A program made the position numbers and the translations under genes. Under the pieces are notes generated by a model, which did no database searches, was not told where the DNA came from, and was given only the letters and a program-made list of their open reading frames with translations. DNA of 64,000 bases from assembly GCA_963717155.1 (NCBI GenBank), contig OY970326.1, positions 2,666,001 to 2,730,000 of the forward strand, in the 5' to 3' direction. This stretch comes from G963717155 sp963717155. Its GTDB lineage: Bacteria; Actinomycetota; Thermoleophilia; Gaiellales; JALYLC01. Below, one piece after another: positions 37,924 to 45,873 of the stretch. Numbering within the stretch: the first letter of the stretch is position 1; every line of letters starts with the position of its first letter.

Positions 37924-38676
37924 GTGGCGCTGCGTAGCCCACGCCTGGCGTGGCGGCGGACGGTCGGTCTGTCGGTCATCGCGCTGGTCTCGGCGGGACT
38001 GCTCGCGGGGTGCGGTGGAGGGTCGTCGGCGAGCGGGACCCGTGCGACAGGCACCCGCTCGCTGACGAATGGCGGCATCGCCGGTGGGGTCACCGGGTCG
38101 TCCACGGTGACGGCCCCGACGCCTACCGTGGCCAATCCCATCGCGACGTCGGACGCGGCGACGACGCCAACGACGACTGCACCCACTCCCACAGAGTCGA
38201 CACCGACCACGCCGACGACGACCGCACCCACTCCCACAGAGTCGACACCGACGGTCACCGCGACGAGGCCCTCGGTCACCGTCACAACACCCCCGACCAC
38301 CGTGACGACACCCCCGACCACGGTAACGACGCCCCCGACCACCGTGACGACACCCCCAGCGACCGTGACGACGCCGCCACCGACCGCGACGGCGTCACCG
38401 ACCGTGACGACGTCCACGACGCCGACGACGACATCGAGTAGCGTCAACACAGCTGCCGCCGTCGCGGCCGGGGCCGCGGGGGCCGCGGTGGTGGCCTCAT
38501 CGCAGAGCAGCTCGGACAGCGGCACCCCGTGGGGCTGGATCATCGCCGGGGTGGTCGTGGTGGCCGCACTCGCCGGTGGCGGCTACTGGTGGTGGCGCCG
38601 GCGGTCACGCGGTACGGGACCACCACCTCCCCCTCCCGACGCTCCCGCCGACGATCCGAGCGATCCGCCCCTGTAG
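37924..38676 (+). CDS. Thr/Pro-rich surface protein with lipobox-like start and C-terminal anchor
   Basis: A 250-residue protein. N-terminal signal with a lipobox-like LLAGC (Cys about residue 36), then a low-complexity stalk of Thr, Pro, Ser and Val made of tandem repeats, an Ala-rich stretch (AAAVAAGAAGAAVVAS), a membrane helix (WGWIIAGVVVVAALAGGGYWWW) and a basic, then proline-rich tail. This is a cell-surface stalk or mucin-like layout; no catalytic domain is present. GTG start with AAGGAGA 5 nt upstream. Function unknown. Confidence 0.7.
   Translation: MALRSPRLAWRRTVGLSVIALVSAGLLAGCGGGSSASGTRATGTRSLTNGGIAGGVTGSSTVTAPTPTVANPIATSDAATTPTTTAPTPTESTPTTPTTTAPTPTESTPTVTATRPSVTVTTPPTTVTTPPTTVTTPPTTVTTPPATVTTPPPTATASPTVTTSTTPTTTSSSVNTAAAVAAGAAGAAVVASSQSSSDSGTPWGWIIAGVVVVAALAGGGYWWWRRRSRGTGPPPPPPDAPADDPSDPPL
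38179..38400 (+). repeat. Tandem repeats coding the Thr/Pro stalk
   Basis: A 29-bp identical stretch (GCACCCACTCCCACAGAGTC and onward) occurs at 38179 and 38224, period 45 bp (15 codons). From about 38263 to 38400 a degenerate 21-bp unit follows, coding TVTTPPT, about six copies. Copy number is likely variable. Confidence 0.75.
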
Positions 38677-38691
38677 ACGGTGGCCTCCACG

Positions 38692-38697
38692 TAGCCT
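38692..38697 (+). promoter_or_regulatory. -10 box (TAGCCT), leaderless rsgA start
   Basis: TAGCCT ends 6 nt before the rsgA GTG at 38704. Confidence 0.4.
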
Positions 38698-38703
38698 CCG
38701 CGA

Positions 38704-39603
38704 GTGGAGATGGATGGCGACCTCGCAACCGTGCTCGCGGTGCACAACCAGTTCGCGGCCGTCCGTACCACGACAGGCGAGGGCGTCGCGACGATCGCGG
38801 GCCGCCTGCGCCGCACGCGGCCCGTCGTCGGCGACGTCGTCCGCATCCACACGACGCCCGACGGCTCCCTGCGGATGGACGAGATCCAGGAGCGCCGCGG
38901 GACCCTCACGCGCGCGTCGTTCCGCGGCCGCCCGCAGGTGGTCGCCGCGAACGTCGACCTGCTGGTCATCGTCGCTGCGACGGAGGACCCTCCGCTGCGC
39001 GCGAACCTGCTCGACCGCTACCTGGTCGCCGCCTGGCGCGGCGGGATCGACGCGGCGCTCGCACTGACGAAGATCGACCTCCCGCACGACGAGCAGGAGG
39101 TGCGTCGCATCACGGCGCTCCTGCGCCGACTCGGTCACGCGGTTGTGCCGGTGTCGATCCCGCGCGGCGTGGGCATCGAGGAGGTGCGTGCGCTGATCGG
39201 CGAGCGCCGCGCCGTGCTCGCGGGCCACTCGGGCGTCGGGAAGACGACGCTCTCGAACTCCCTGACCGGCCGGGCCGACCCGACCGGCGCAATCAACGAG
39301 GTGATCGGCCGCGGTCGCCAGACGACCACCGTCGCGCGCCTGATCGACCTGCCGGGAGGCGGGGAGCTGATCGACACGGCGGGCGTGCGCAGCTTCGGCA
39401 TCGCCGACGTGACACCCGAGGAGCTGCAGGAGGCGTTCCCCGAGATCGCCGCGGTGTCCGCGCAGTGCCGCTGGCGCCCGTGCCTGCACCGTGAGGGCCA
39501 GAACGGGTGCGCGGTCGCCACGGCCCCGGGGATCGAGCCCGAGCGGCTCGCGTCGTATCGACGGATACTCGAGGAGCTCGAGGCGGGGCCGCAGGGCGGT
39601 TAG
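38704..39603 (+). CDS. rsgA: Ribosome small subunit-dependent GTPase RsgA
   Basis: A 299-residue circularly permuted GTPase that acts in late 30S ribosome maturation. An N-terminal OB-like domain (about 1-65) precedes the permuted G motifs: G4 LTKID (121-125), P-loop GHSGVGKTT (174-182), G3 DTAGV (224-228). The C-terminal zinc knuckle has Cys255, Cys260, His262 and Cys269. Start GTG at 38704. Its TAG overlaps the TAA of the convergent mutase gene in the shared TTAG at 39600-39603. Confidence 0.93.
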   Translation: MEMDGDLATVLAVHNQFAAVRTTTGEGVATIAGRLRRTRPVVGDVVRIHTTPDGSLRMDEIQERRGTLTRASFRGRPQVVAANVDLLVIVAATEDPPLRANLLDRYLVAAWRGGIDAALALTKIDLPHDEQEVRRITALLRRLGHAVVPVSIPRGVGIEEVRALIGERRAVLAGHSGVGKTTLSNSLTGRADPTGAINEVIGRGRQTTTVARLIDLPGGGELIDTAGVRSFGIADVTPEELQEAFPEIAAVSAQCRWRPCLHREGQNGCAVATAPGIEPERLASYRRILEELEAGPQGG

Positions 39604-41120
39604 GTCCGTCCGGCCAGCACCGCGTCGTACGTGCCCCAGACTGCTCTCAGCGTGCCGCAGGTCTCGCCTACGGTCGCCCCCGCGGCGAGCGCCAGGCGAA
39701 GGGGCTCGCAGAGGCGTCCGTCTTCATCGGATGCCGCCGTTCGCAGCGCCGCGAGCGCGCGCTCGACCTCGCCCTGGTCACGGCTCGCGCGATGCGCACG
39801 CAGCCGGTCGACCTGCCGCTGCTCGGACGCCGGATCGATGCGCTGCAGCTCGGGCTCGATCGTCTCACCCTCGTCGACGAAGCAGTTGACTCCCACGATC
39901 GGCTGCTCGCCCGACTCGATGCGCACCTGCGTCTCGAAGGCCTGCTGCTCGACGCGCTCCTTCATCCAGCCCGACTCGATCGCCGCGACCGCCCCGCCGA
40001 GCTCGTCGATCTCGGCGATCAGCCGCTCCGCCTCTTCCTGCAGGGCGTCGGTCAGCTCCTCGACGTAGTACGAGCCGCCGAACGGGTCGGGCGCAGCCGT
40101 GACACCGGACTCGGCCGCCAGGATCTGCTGGGTACGGAGCGCAAGGGTCGCCGACTGCTCGGTCGGCAGCGCGAGCGCCTCGTCGAACGAGTTCGTGTGC
40201 AGCGACTGGCAGCCGCCGGCAGTCGCCGAGAACGCCTGCAGCGCCACCCGCACGACGTTGTTCAGCGGCTGCTGGGCGGTCAGCGTCGACCCGCCGGTCT
40301 GGGCATGGAAGCGCAGCATCAGGGAGCGCTCGTCGCGCGCGCCGAATCGCTCGCGCATCGTGCGCGCCCACATGCGCCGGGCCGCGCGGAACTTCGCGAC
40401 CTCGACGAACACGTCGTTGTGCGCGTTGAAGAAGAACGACAGTCGCGGTGCGAGGTCATCCACGTCGAGCCCGGCCGAGGCGGCCGCCTCGACGTACGCG
40501 ATGCCGTTCGCCAACGTGAACGCGAGCTCCTGCGCGGCGCTCGAGCCCGCCTCGCGGATGTGGTATCCCGAGATCGAGATCGCGTTGAAGCGCGGCACGT
40601 GCTCGCGGCAGTACCGGAAGACGTCGACGGTGAGCCGCATCGAGGGGCGCGGCGGGAAGATGTAGTTGCCACGCGCTGCGTACTCCTTCAGCACGTCGTT
40701 CTGGATCGTTCCGCTCAGTACCGCAGGATCGACGCCCTGCTCGACGCCGACGAGCTCGTACAGCAGCAGGAGCACCGCGGCGGGCGCGTTGATCGTCATC
40801 GAGGTCGAGACCGCGTCGAGCGGGATCTCGGCGAACAGCCGGCGCATGTCGGCGAGCGAGTCGATCGCGACGCCCGTGCGCCCTACCTCCCCCCGCGCAA
40901 GCGGATCGTCCGAGTCGAGCCCGAGCTGCGTCGGCAGGTCGAACGCCGTCGAGAGGCCGGTCTGGCCGCGCGCGAGCAGCAGCCGGAAGCGCTCGTTCGT
41001 CTCGTCGGCGCTCGCGAAGCCGGCGTACTGCCGCATCGTCCACGGCCGTGCGCCATAGCCGTCGGCCCGGATCCCACGCGTGTAGGGGTAGGCGCCGGGC
41101 CGCTCCGACGGAGATGCCAC
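39600..41120 (-). CDS. mutA: Methylmalonyl-CoA mutase large (catalytic) subunit
   Basis: A 506-residue acyl-CoA mutase TIM-barrel subunit without the B12-binding domain, so it must pair with a separate small cobalamin subunit not found in this window. Landmarks: GARPWTMRQYAGFASADETN, TGLSTAFDLPTQLG, and FHAQTGGSTLTAQQPLNN. Substrate-determining positions match methylmalonyl-CoA mutase: Tyr in RQYAG (Phe in isobutyryl-CoA mutase) and Arg in YAARGNY (Gln in isobutyryl-CoA mutase). It interconverts methylmalonyl-CoA and succinyl-CoA and links the carboxylase at 33-35 kb to the TCA cycle. GTG start 6 nt after TACCAT. Confidence 0.9.
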   Translation of the reverse strand: MASPSERPGAYPYTRGIRADGYGARPWTMRQYAGFASADETNERFRLLLARGQTGLSTAFDLPTQLGLDSDDPLARGEVGRTGVAIDSLADMRRLFAEIPLDAVSTSMTINAPAAVLLLLYELVGVEQGVDPAVLSGTIQNDVLKEYAARGNYIFPPRPSMRLTVDVFRYCREHVPRFNAISISGYHIREAGSSAAQELAFTLANGIAYVEAAASAGLDVDDLAPRLSFFFNAHNDVFVEVAKFRAARRMWARTMRERFGARDERSLMLRFHAQTGGSTLTAQQPLNNVVRVALQAFSATAGGCQSLHTNSFDEALALPTEQSATLALRTQQILAAESGVTAAPDPFGGSYYVEELTDALQEEAERLIAEIDELGGAVAAIESGWMKERVEQQAFETQVRIESGEQPIVGVNCFVDEGETIEPELQRIDPASEQRQVDRLRAHRASRDQGEVERALAALRTAASDEDGRLCEPLRLALAAGATVGETCGTLRAVWGTYDAVLAGRT

Positions 41121-41126
41121 GTGTGG

Positions 41127-41132
41127 ATGGTA
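41127..41132 (-). promoter_or_regulatory. -10 box (TACCAT), leaderless mutase start
   Basis: TACCAT on the minus strand ends 6 nt before the GTG at 41120. Confidence 0.4.
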
Positions 41133-41155
41133 GCGAGGCCGCGACGTCGATCATC

Positions 41156-41161
41156 TAGGCT
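41156..41161 (+). promoter_or_regulatory. -10 box (TAGGCT), leaderless start at 41169
   Basis: TAGGCT ends 7 nt before the GTG at 41169. It lies back to back with the mutase promoter: 23 nt separate the two -10 boxes. Confidence 0.4.
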
Positions 41162-41168
41162 CTGCGCC

Positions 41169-41576
41169 GTGAGGCCCGCGTCGATCGCAGCCCTCGTTCT
41201 GCTGCTGGCAGTCGTGGCTGCGAGCGCTGCGGCGACGCCGCTCCGCGGCACGGTCAAGAAGAGCTTCACCGCGACCGGGGTCAACGGCCGCATCACGTCG
41301 TCGTTCCCGGCGAAGACCACGCACGTGTACGCGAGCTTCGTCTGGCTACGCGCCCCGACGGCCGGCCAGCGGCTCGAGATCGACTGGTTCGGACCGAAGG
41401 GGGCGCGCGTCGCGCTCTGGCAGGACAGGACGCTGGCGACCGACACGACGGGGACACGCATCTACTCGTTCATCGGAGGCAAGACGATCCAGCAGCGTCC
41501 CGGGAAGTGGCGGGTCGTGCTCACGGTCGGAGGCGTCGAGCGCGGGGCGATGACGTTCACCGTGACGAAGCCGTGA
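41169..41576 (+). CDS. Small secreted protein of unknown function
   Basis: A 135-residue protein with a signal peptide (IAALVLLLAVVAASAAA) and a compact beta-rich mature part (THVYASFVWLRAPTAGQRLEIDWFGP; PGKWRVVLTVGGVERGAMTFTV). No cysteines and no family that I recognise. Its TGA overlaps the GTG of the moaDE fusion (GTGA), so the two are co-translated, although no functional link is apparent. Confidence 0.65.
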   Translation: MRPASIAALVLLLAVVAASAAATPLRGTVKKSFTATGVNGRITSSFPAKTTHVYASFVWLRAPTAGQRLEIDWFGPKGARVALWQDRTLATDTTGTRIYSFIGGKTIQQRPGKWRVVLTVGGVERGAMTFTVTKP

Positions 41577-42235
41577 AGGTAGAGGTGCGGCTGTTCGCCG
41601 CGTTACGCGAGCAGGCTGGCGCGAGCCACGTCGAGCTCGAGCTTCCCGCCGACGCCCACGTCTCGGACGTCTGGAGCGCGCTCGCACTCGGAGGTGACGA
41701 GCCTCCCTCGCTCGCCTATGCAGTCAACCGCGAGTACGCCTCGCGCGAGCGCGCGCTCGCCGAGGGCGACGAGGTCGCCCTGATCCCCCCGGTCTCGGGC
41801 GGTGACGACGCCCTCGCCCACCCGCTCGCCGAGCTCACGTACGAGCCGATCGACCTGGGCCTACTCATCGCGCGCGTCGCCGACCCGGGCGCGGGCGCGA
41901 TCGCGACCTTCCTCGGCACCGTGCGGAACCACGCGCGAGGGCGCACCGTCCTCTGGCTCGACTACGAGGCCTTCGACGAGATGGCAGTGCTGGAGCTCGA
42001 ACGCGTGGCCCGCGACGTGGTCGCCGAGCACGGCTGCCTGCGCGCCGCGATCGCCCATCGCACGGGGCGGCTCGAGGTCGGCGAGGCGTCGGTGGCGGTC
42101 GCCGTGTCAGCGGCACACCGGGCAGCGGCCCTCGCGGCGTGTCAGCAGGCGATCGACACGCTGAAGCAAACCGTGCCGATCTGGAAGAAGGAGCGCTACG
42201 CCGACGGCGAGGAGTGGGTCTCGCAAGGGTCGTAG
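41573..42235 (+). CDS. moaX: Molybdopterin synthase MoaD-MoaE fusion
   Basis: A 220-residue fusion of both molybdopterin synthase subunits. Residues 1-77 are MoaD (ubiquitin-like; RLFAALREQAG, ending PPVSGG at 72-77); about 85-220 are MoaE (AIATFLGTVRNHARGRTV; AHRTGRLEVGE; WKKERYADG with the catalytic Lys). The MoaD Gly-Gly must become a free thiocarboxylate to donate sulfur, so cleavage after Gly77 is expected, as reported for mycobacterial MoaX. It implies molybdenum cofactor synthesis; the other moa genes are not in this window. Confidence 0.9.
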   Translation: MKVEVRLFAALREQAGASHVELELPADAHVSDVWSALALGGDEPPSLAYAVNREYASRERALAEGDEVALIPPVSGGDDALAHPLAELTYEPIDLGLLIARVADPGAGAIATFLGTVRNHARGRTVLWLDYEAFDEMAVLELERVARDVVAEHGCLRAAIAHRTGRLEVGEASVAVAVSAAHRAAALAACQQAIDTLKQTVPIWKKERYADGEEWVSQGS

Positions 42236-42263
42236 CCGTAACGTCGAATTAGCACCAGCGCGC

Positions 42264-42269
42264 TACCGT
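42264..42269 (+). promoter_or_regulatory. -10 box (TACCGT), leaderless start at 42276
   Basis: TACCGT ends 6 nt before the GTG at 42276. Confidence 0.4.
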
Positions 42270-42275
42270 GAGGTC

Positions 42276-43139
42276 GTGGCAATCGATCCCGACGGCGCCA
42301 ACGACCTGTTTCGCAGGGCGCCGGCGCCATCGCCTCAGCCGACCGGCCCGATCCACCCGCGGTCAGGCCTGCGAGACACGTTCCGGCGCGTCGCGGCGCC
42401 GGTCGGCGGCCTCGGGCTGTTGCTCGCGAAGTTCGCCGCCAACGCGAAGCTCCTGCTTCTGCTGGGCCTGAAGGGCAAGTACGTTCTGACGGCGGGCACG
42501 ATGCTCGTCTCGGTCGGCGCGTACACGCTGCTCTGGGGCTGGCAGTTCGCGGCGCTGTTCGTGCTCCTCCTGTTCGTCCACGAGCTCGGACACGCGATCG
42601 CGCTTCGCCGCGAGGGCATCCCGACGAGCCCGATCCTGTTCGTGCCGTTCCTCGGCGCCGTGATCGGCATGCGCGGACGGCCGCACGACGCGTGGGTCGA
42701 GGCCAAGGTGGGCCTCGCAGGACCCGTGCTCGGCTCGGCCGGCGCCGCCGTCGCCCTGGCGCTCGCGCACGTAACCGGCTCCCGCCTGCTCGAGGCCGTC
42801 GCCTTCACCGCCTTCTTCCTGAACCTGTTCAACCTCCTGCCGGTCGTCCCCTTCGACGGCGGCCGCGCGGCGGCTGCGCTGCACCCGCTCGTCTGGATCC
42901 TGGGCATCGCGGGGCTCGGCGTGCTCGCGATCTGGCATCCCAACCCGATCCTCTTCCTGTTCGTGATCATCGGCGGCATGGAGGCGTGGAAGCGGCTGCG
43001 CGCCTGGCGCGCAGGGGACGCTGCGACAGCCGCCTACTACGCGGTCACACGCAGCCAGCGCACCGTGGTTGCGATCACCTACCTCGGCCTCGCCGCGCTG
43101 CTCGTCGTCGGCATGGCGCACTCGCACGTGCACGTCTAA
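42276..43139 (+). CDS. Site-2-protease-like (M50) membrane metalloprotease
   Basis: A 287-residue polytopic membrane protein. The zinc motif HELGH (His102, Glu103, His106) lies in a membrane span, and the third ligand is Asp194 in NLLPVVPFDGGRA, the two hallmarks of M50 intramembrane proteases. There is no PDZ domain. M50 enzymes cut membrane-bound regulators such as anti-sigma factors; the substrate here is unknown. The N-terminal 40 residues are cytoplasmic and proline-rich. Confidence 0.85.
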   Translation: MAIDPDGANDLFRRAPAPSPQPTGPIHPRSGLRDTFRRVAAPVGGLGLLLAKFAANAKLLLLLGLKGKYVLTAGTMLVSVGAYTLLWGWQFAALFVLLLFVHELGHAIALRREGIPTSPILFVPFLGAVIGMRGRPHDAWVEAKVGLAGPVLGSAGAAVALALAHVTGSRLLEAVAFTAFFLNLFNLLPVVPFDGGRAAAALHPLVWILGIAGLGVLAIWHPNPILFLFVIIGGMEAWKRLRAWRAGDAATAAYYAVTRSQRTVVAITYLGLAALLVVGMAHSHVHV

Positions 43140-43140
43140 C

Positions 43141-43170
43141 TTGACATGTGACTAATTAGTCACCTATTGT
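43141..43170 (+). promoter_or_regulatory. Promoter with palindromic ArsR-type operator
   Basis: TTGACA (43141-43146) and TATTGT (43165-43170) with an 18-nt spacer. The spacer is filled by a perfect 16-bp palindrome, GTGACTAATTAGTCAC (43148-43163). The ArsR-family gene starts 7 nt after the -10 box, so the promoter is leaderless and the operator is almost certainly its own. Confidence 0.8.
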
Positions 43171-43177
43171 CCGGGAC

Positions 43178-43927
43178 GTGGACGAGGTGTTCAGAGCCCT
43201 CGCCGATCCGACCCGGAGGAGCCTGCTCGACGAGCTGTTCCGCGAGGACGGGCAGACGCTCGGCGCGCTCGAGGAACGGTTCTCGATGACGCGCTTCGGC
43301 GTGATGAAGCACCTGAAAGTGCTCGAGGAGGCCGGCCTCGTGGTCACACGGCGCCGGGGTCGCGAGAAGCTCCACTTCCTGAACCCGGTTCCGATCCGGC
43401 TCGTCCACGACCGGTGGGTGAGCAAGTACGCCGAGCCCTGGGCAGCCGGGCTCAGCGGCCTCAAGCAGAGACTGGAGAGTCCGATGGAGAAGGTCTTCGA
43501 GATCTACATCCGCACGACCCCCGAGCGCCTCTGGCAGGCGATCACCGATCCCGAGATCCGCAGCAAGTACAACTTCGGCGGCAGGATCGAGTCGGACTGG
43601 ACGCCGGGCTCGCACTACCGGATGAGCCATAACGACATGCTGCTCGGCGAGGGCGAGAACCTCGAGGTCGATCCACCGCGCCGGCTCGTCCAGACGATGA
43701 TCGCGCTCTGGGGCGACGACGTGAAGCGCGAGGGGACGTCGAGGATCACCTGGGAGATCGAGCCGATCGGCGACTCCTGCCGCCTCACCGTCACCCACGA
43801 TCAGCTGCGCGAGGGCGCGAACAACCAGCTGTACGGCGGCTGGCCGATGATCCTCTCGGGCCTCAAGACCTGGCTCGAGACGGGTGAGCTACTCACCACG
43901 CCAGGTTCGCTGATGTATATGAACTAG
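43178..43927 (+). CDS. ArsR-family repressor fused to SRPBCC (AHSA1) domain
   Basis: A 249-residue two-domain protein. Residues 1-95 are a winged-helix ArsR domain (FRALADPTRRSLLDELF; recognition helix in FSMTRFGVMKHLKVLEEAGLV) without metal-binding cysteines; residues about 103-240 are a START-like SRPBCC domain (VFEIYIRTTPERLWQAITDPEI) able to bind hydrophobic ligands. The fusion suggests a repressor whose DNA binding is set by a small ligand. It appears self-regulated through the palindrome in its promoter. The stop overlaps that of the convergent VanW gene (CTAG). Confidence 0.88.
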   Translation: MDEVFRALADPTRRSLLDELFREDGQTLGALEERFSMTRFGVMKHLKVLEEAGLVVTRRRGREKLHFLNPVPIRLVHDRWVSKYAEPWAAGLSGLKQRLESPMEKVFEIYIRTTPERLWQAITDPEIRSKYNFGGRIESDWTPGSHYRMSHNDMLLGEGENLEVDPPRRLVQTMIALWGDDVKREGTSRITWEIEPIGDSCRLTVTHDQLREGANNQLYGGWPMILSGLKTWLETGELLTTPGSLMYMN

Positions 43928-45696
43928 GTGTTCGACGGCACCGGCGCTCGCTCGAGCGTCGCGCCCTTCGGCAGCTTCGCCTTCTTCCCCACGTCGAAGA
44001 CGATGTCCTCGGGGACGTAGTGCGAGTGGAAGGTGTCGGTGCGCACGATCGTCCCGTCGTCGGCGGTGACGGTGCGCGTCACGTCGACGTCGAACCCGCG
44101 CTCGCCCAGGGTCTGCTGCGAGAGCTGTCCGGGAGCCACGAGATCGGGCTCGAAGACGTAGCGCGTGCCCGGATCGACGTAGCTGGTCGGCGTGCTGGTG
44201 ACGAGCGAGGTCGTTCGGTGGAGCGGCGCCGAGAGGAACTGGACCGTGAGCGACTGATCGGTGTACGCGGTCTCGACCACGATCGTATGGTCGGTGTCGT
44301 TCGTGAACGTGAAGTCAGGCCCGCCGTCGGCCACCGTCGCGTCGAGCCCGGTCGGGTAGTGATCGATGTAGAAGCTGTGGTTGCGCCGCTCGCCGATCGG
44401 ATAGCCGCCCTGGATCGCCGCGTCGAAGACGGTCGTCGCGACCTGGCAGACGCCACCCCCGATGCTCGGGACGAGCAGGCCGTTCTCGATCGCCTGCCCT
44501 TCGAGGAATCCGCGCTCGGCCGTGCGCGGGCCGACGGCCTCGTTGAACGAGAACGTCGCGCCCGGCGCGATGCGATAGCCGTTGAGGATGTCGGCCATCA
44601 GGTGCACGTTGTGGATGCGGTTCGGCGAGGACACGCCCATGTCCGTCGTCGCGGTCGCCGCGACCGTCGTGATCCCGAGCGCGCGCGCCACCTTCGTCGT
44701 GAAGCTCGCATGAACGAGCGAGAACGCGATGCGCGCGGTGCGCGTCGCCGGCGTCGCGTGGAGCCCGGCGACCGTCAGGTGGCGTGCCGTCAGCGCGGCG
44801 TTCAGGTGAATCCCGCTATGCGAGGTGACGAGCTTGACGCTGCCGTCCGGCTGATCTGCGAACGACGCGTCGATGGGCTCCTTCAGCGCCGACTTCACGA
44901 GCGGGGTGAGGAACGCGCGCACCCGCTGCGCGTCGAAGGTCACCCCGATCGTGTGCTTGTAGGTCTTCATGGTCAGGAGCGGCGCCAGCTGCGAGGGCTG
45001 GAGCGCCCCTCGCGCGCCCTGGCGCGTCACGGTGATCGGCGCCGAGAGGATGCGGGCGACCCGCGCACTCGCGCGCTTCGCGGCCCTGGTCGTGATCGCG
45101 GCCGGCTCGATCCGGCGCGCGATCCGCACCTCGCTCTTGCCGGCGATCGATGCGAGCGCGATCGCGCGCAGCGACGGCGTGGCGGCGAACGCGCGCCCGG
45201 GCCGGCCGGGATTGACGAGGACGGTCCCATCGCGGTGCAGCTCGAGCGACGCGTCGACCGGGGCAAGAGCGGCCGCCTGCAGGCCGACGGGCACCTCGAA
45301 GTGCGCGGGGAGCACGAGAACGGGGTCGACGACGTGGTGGCCGCCGAACGGGAACAGGGCACGCACGCGCCCTACCCTCATCGCCTCACGCACGGTGGCA
45401 GCGGCGTCGGCCCGGATGCCGAGGGACGACGGCACGACACGCGCGCTGCGGCCGTTGACGCGGACGCGGATCGGCTGGTCGAGGCGCCGGCCGAGCTCGC
45501 GCGCCAGCACGTCGGTCGCACGTGCGCGCGACAGCCCGCCGAGATCGACGCTGGCAGACGAGACGCCGTTCGCGACGTGTCCCGACAGCCGCCACGCGCT
45601 GGCTCCGACCGCGAGGGCGGCGAGCGCGACGAGCGCGACCGGGATCAGCAGCAGACGCCAACCCGGCCTGCGCCGCTTGCGGCCGTAGACGCGCAT
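43924..45696 (-). CDS. VanW-family cell-wall protein
   Basis: About 590 residues: a basic N-terminus, one membrane anchor (LLLIPVALVALAALAVGASAW), peptidoglycan-binding-4 (YoaR-like) repeats (about 40-310), a VanW domain (about 330-470; NGYRIAPGATFSFNEAVGPRT, GGGVCQVATTVFDAAIQGG) and a C-terminal G5-like tail. The protein should sit outside the membrane and contact peptidoglycan; VanW itself has no proven activity. The ATG at 45696 is preferred over the GTG at 45759, both without a ribosome binding site. Confidence 0.82.
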   Translation of the reverse strand: MRVYGRKRRRPGWRLLLIPVALVALAALAVGASAWRLSGHVANGVSSASVDLGGLSRARATDVLARELGRRLDQPIRVRVNGRSARVVPSSLGIRADAAATVREAMRVGRVRALFPFGGHHVVDPVLVLPAHFEVPVGLQAAALAPVDASLELHRDGTVLVNPGRPGRAFAATPSLRAIALASIAGKSEVRIARRIEPAAITTRAAKRASARVARILSAPITVTRQGARGALQPSQLAPLLTMKTYKHTIGVTFDAQRVRAFLTPLVKSALKEPIDASFADQPDGSVKLVTSHSGIHLNAALTARHLTVAGLHATPATRTARIAFSLVHASFTTKVARALGITTVAATATTDMGVSSPNRIHNVHLMADILNGYRIAPGATFSFNEAVGPRTAERGFLEGQAIENGLLVPSIGGGVCQVATTVFDAAIQGGYPIGERRNHSFYIDHYPTGLDATVADGGPDFTFTNDTDHTIVVETAYTDQSLTVQFLSAPLHRTTSLVTSTPTSYVDPGTRYVFEPDLVAPGQLSQQTLGERGFDVDVTRTVTADDGTIVRTDTFHSHYVPEDIVFDVGKKAKLPKGATLERAPVPSNT

Positions 45697-45859
45697 CGGC
45701 TCGCGCCCACCCGAGACAGGTGAGCGACGGCGATCGCCGGTACGTTCGCGGGTGGCCACGGCGTGTGTCTGGAGTCTCCGTCGAGTGACGCGCCGGAGGC
45801 GCTGTAACCCGTGAGCGGCGTAGTCTAGGGGGTCGTTCGGAAATGCCGCCAGACGCGGA

Positions 45860-45865
45860 TATCCT
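45860..45865 (+). promoter_or_regulatory. -10 box (TATCCT), leaderless selA start
   Basis: TATCCT ends 8 nt before the selA ATG at 45874. The 177-nt stretch between the VanW and selA starts holds nothing else that I can recognise; no tRNA-Sec was found there. Confidence 0.35.
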
Positions 45866-45873
45866 GATCCGCA

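Noticed and set aside
38179..38400. Short regularly spaced repeats that could suggest a CRISPR array
   Set aside because: The repeats are contiguous and in frame within a Thr/Pro-rich protein, with no unique spacers and no cas genes.
45697..45873. Possible tRNA-Sec gene next to selA
   Set aside because: No acceptor/T-loop (GTTCGA-type) or UCA anticodon arm could be folded from this interval on either strand by eye.
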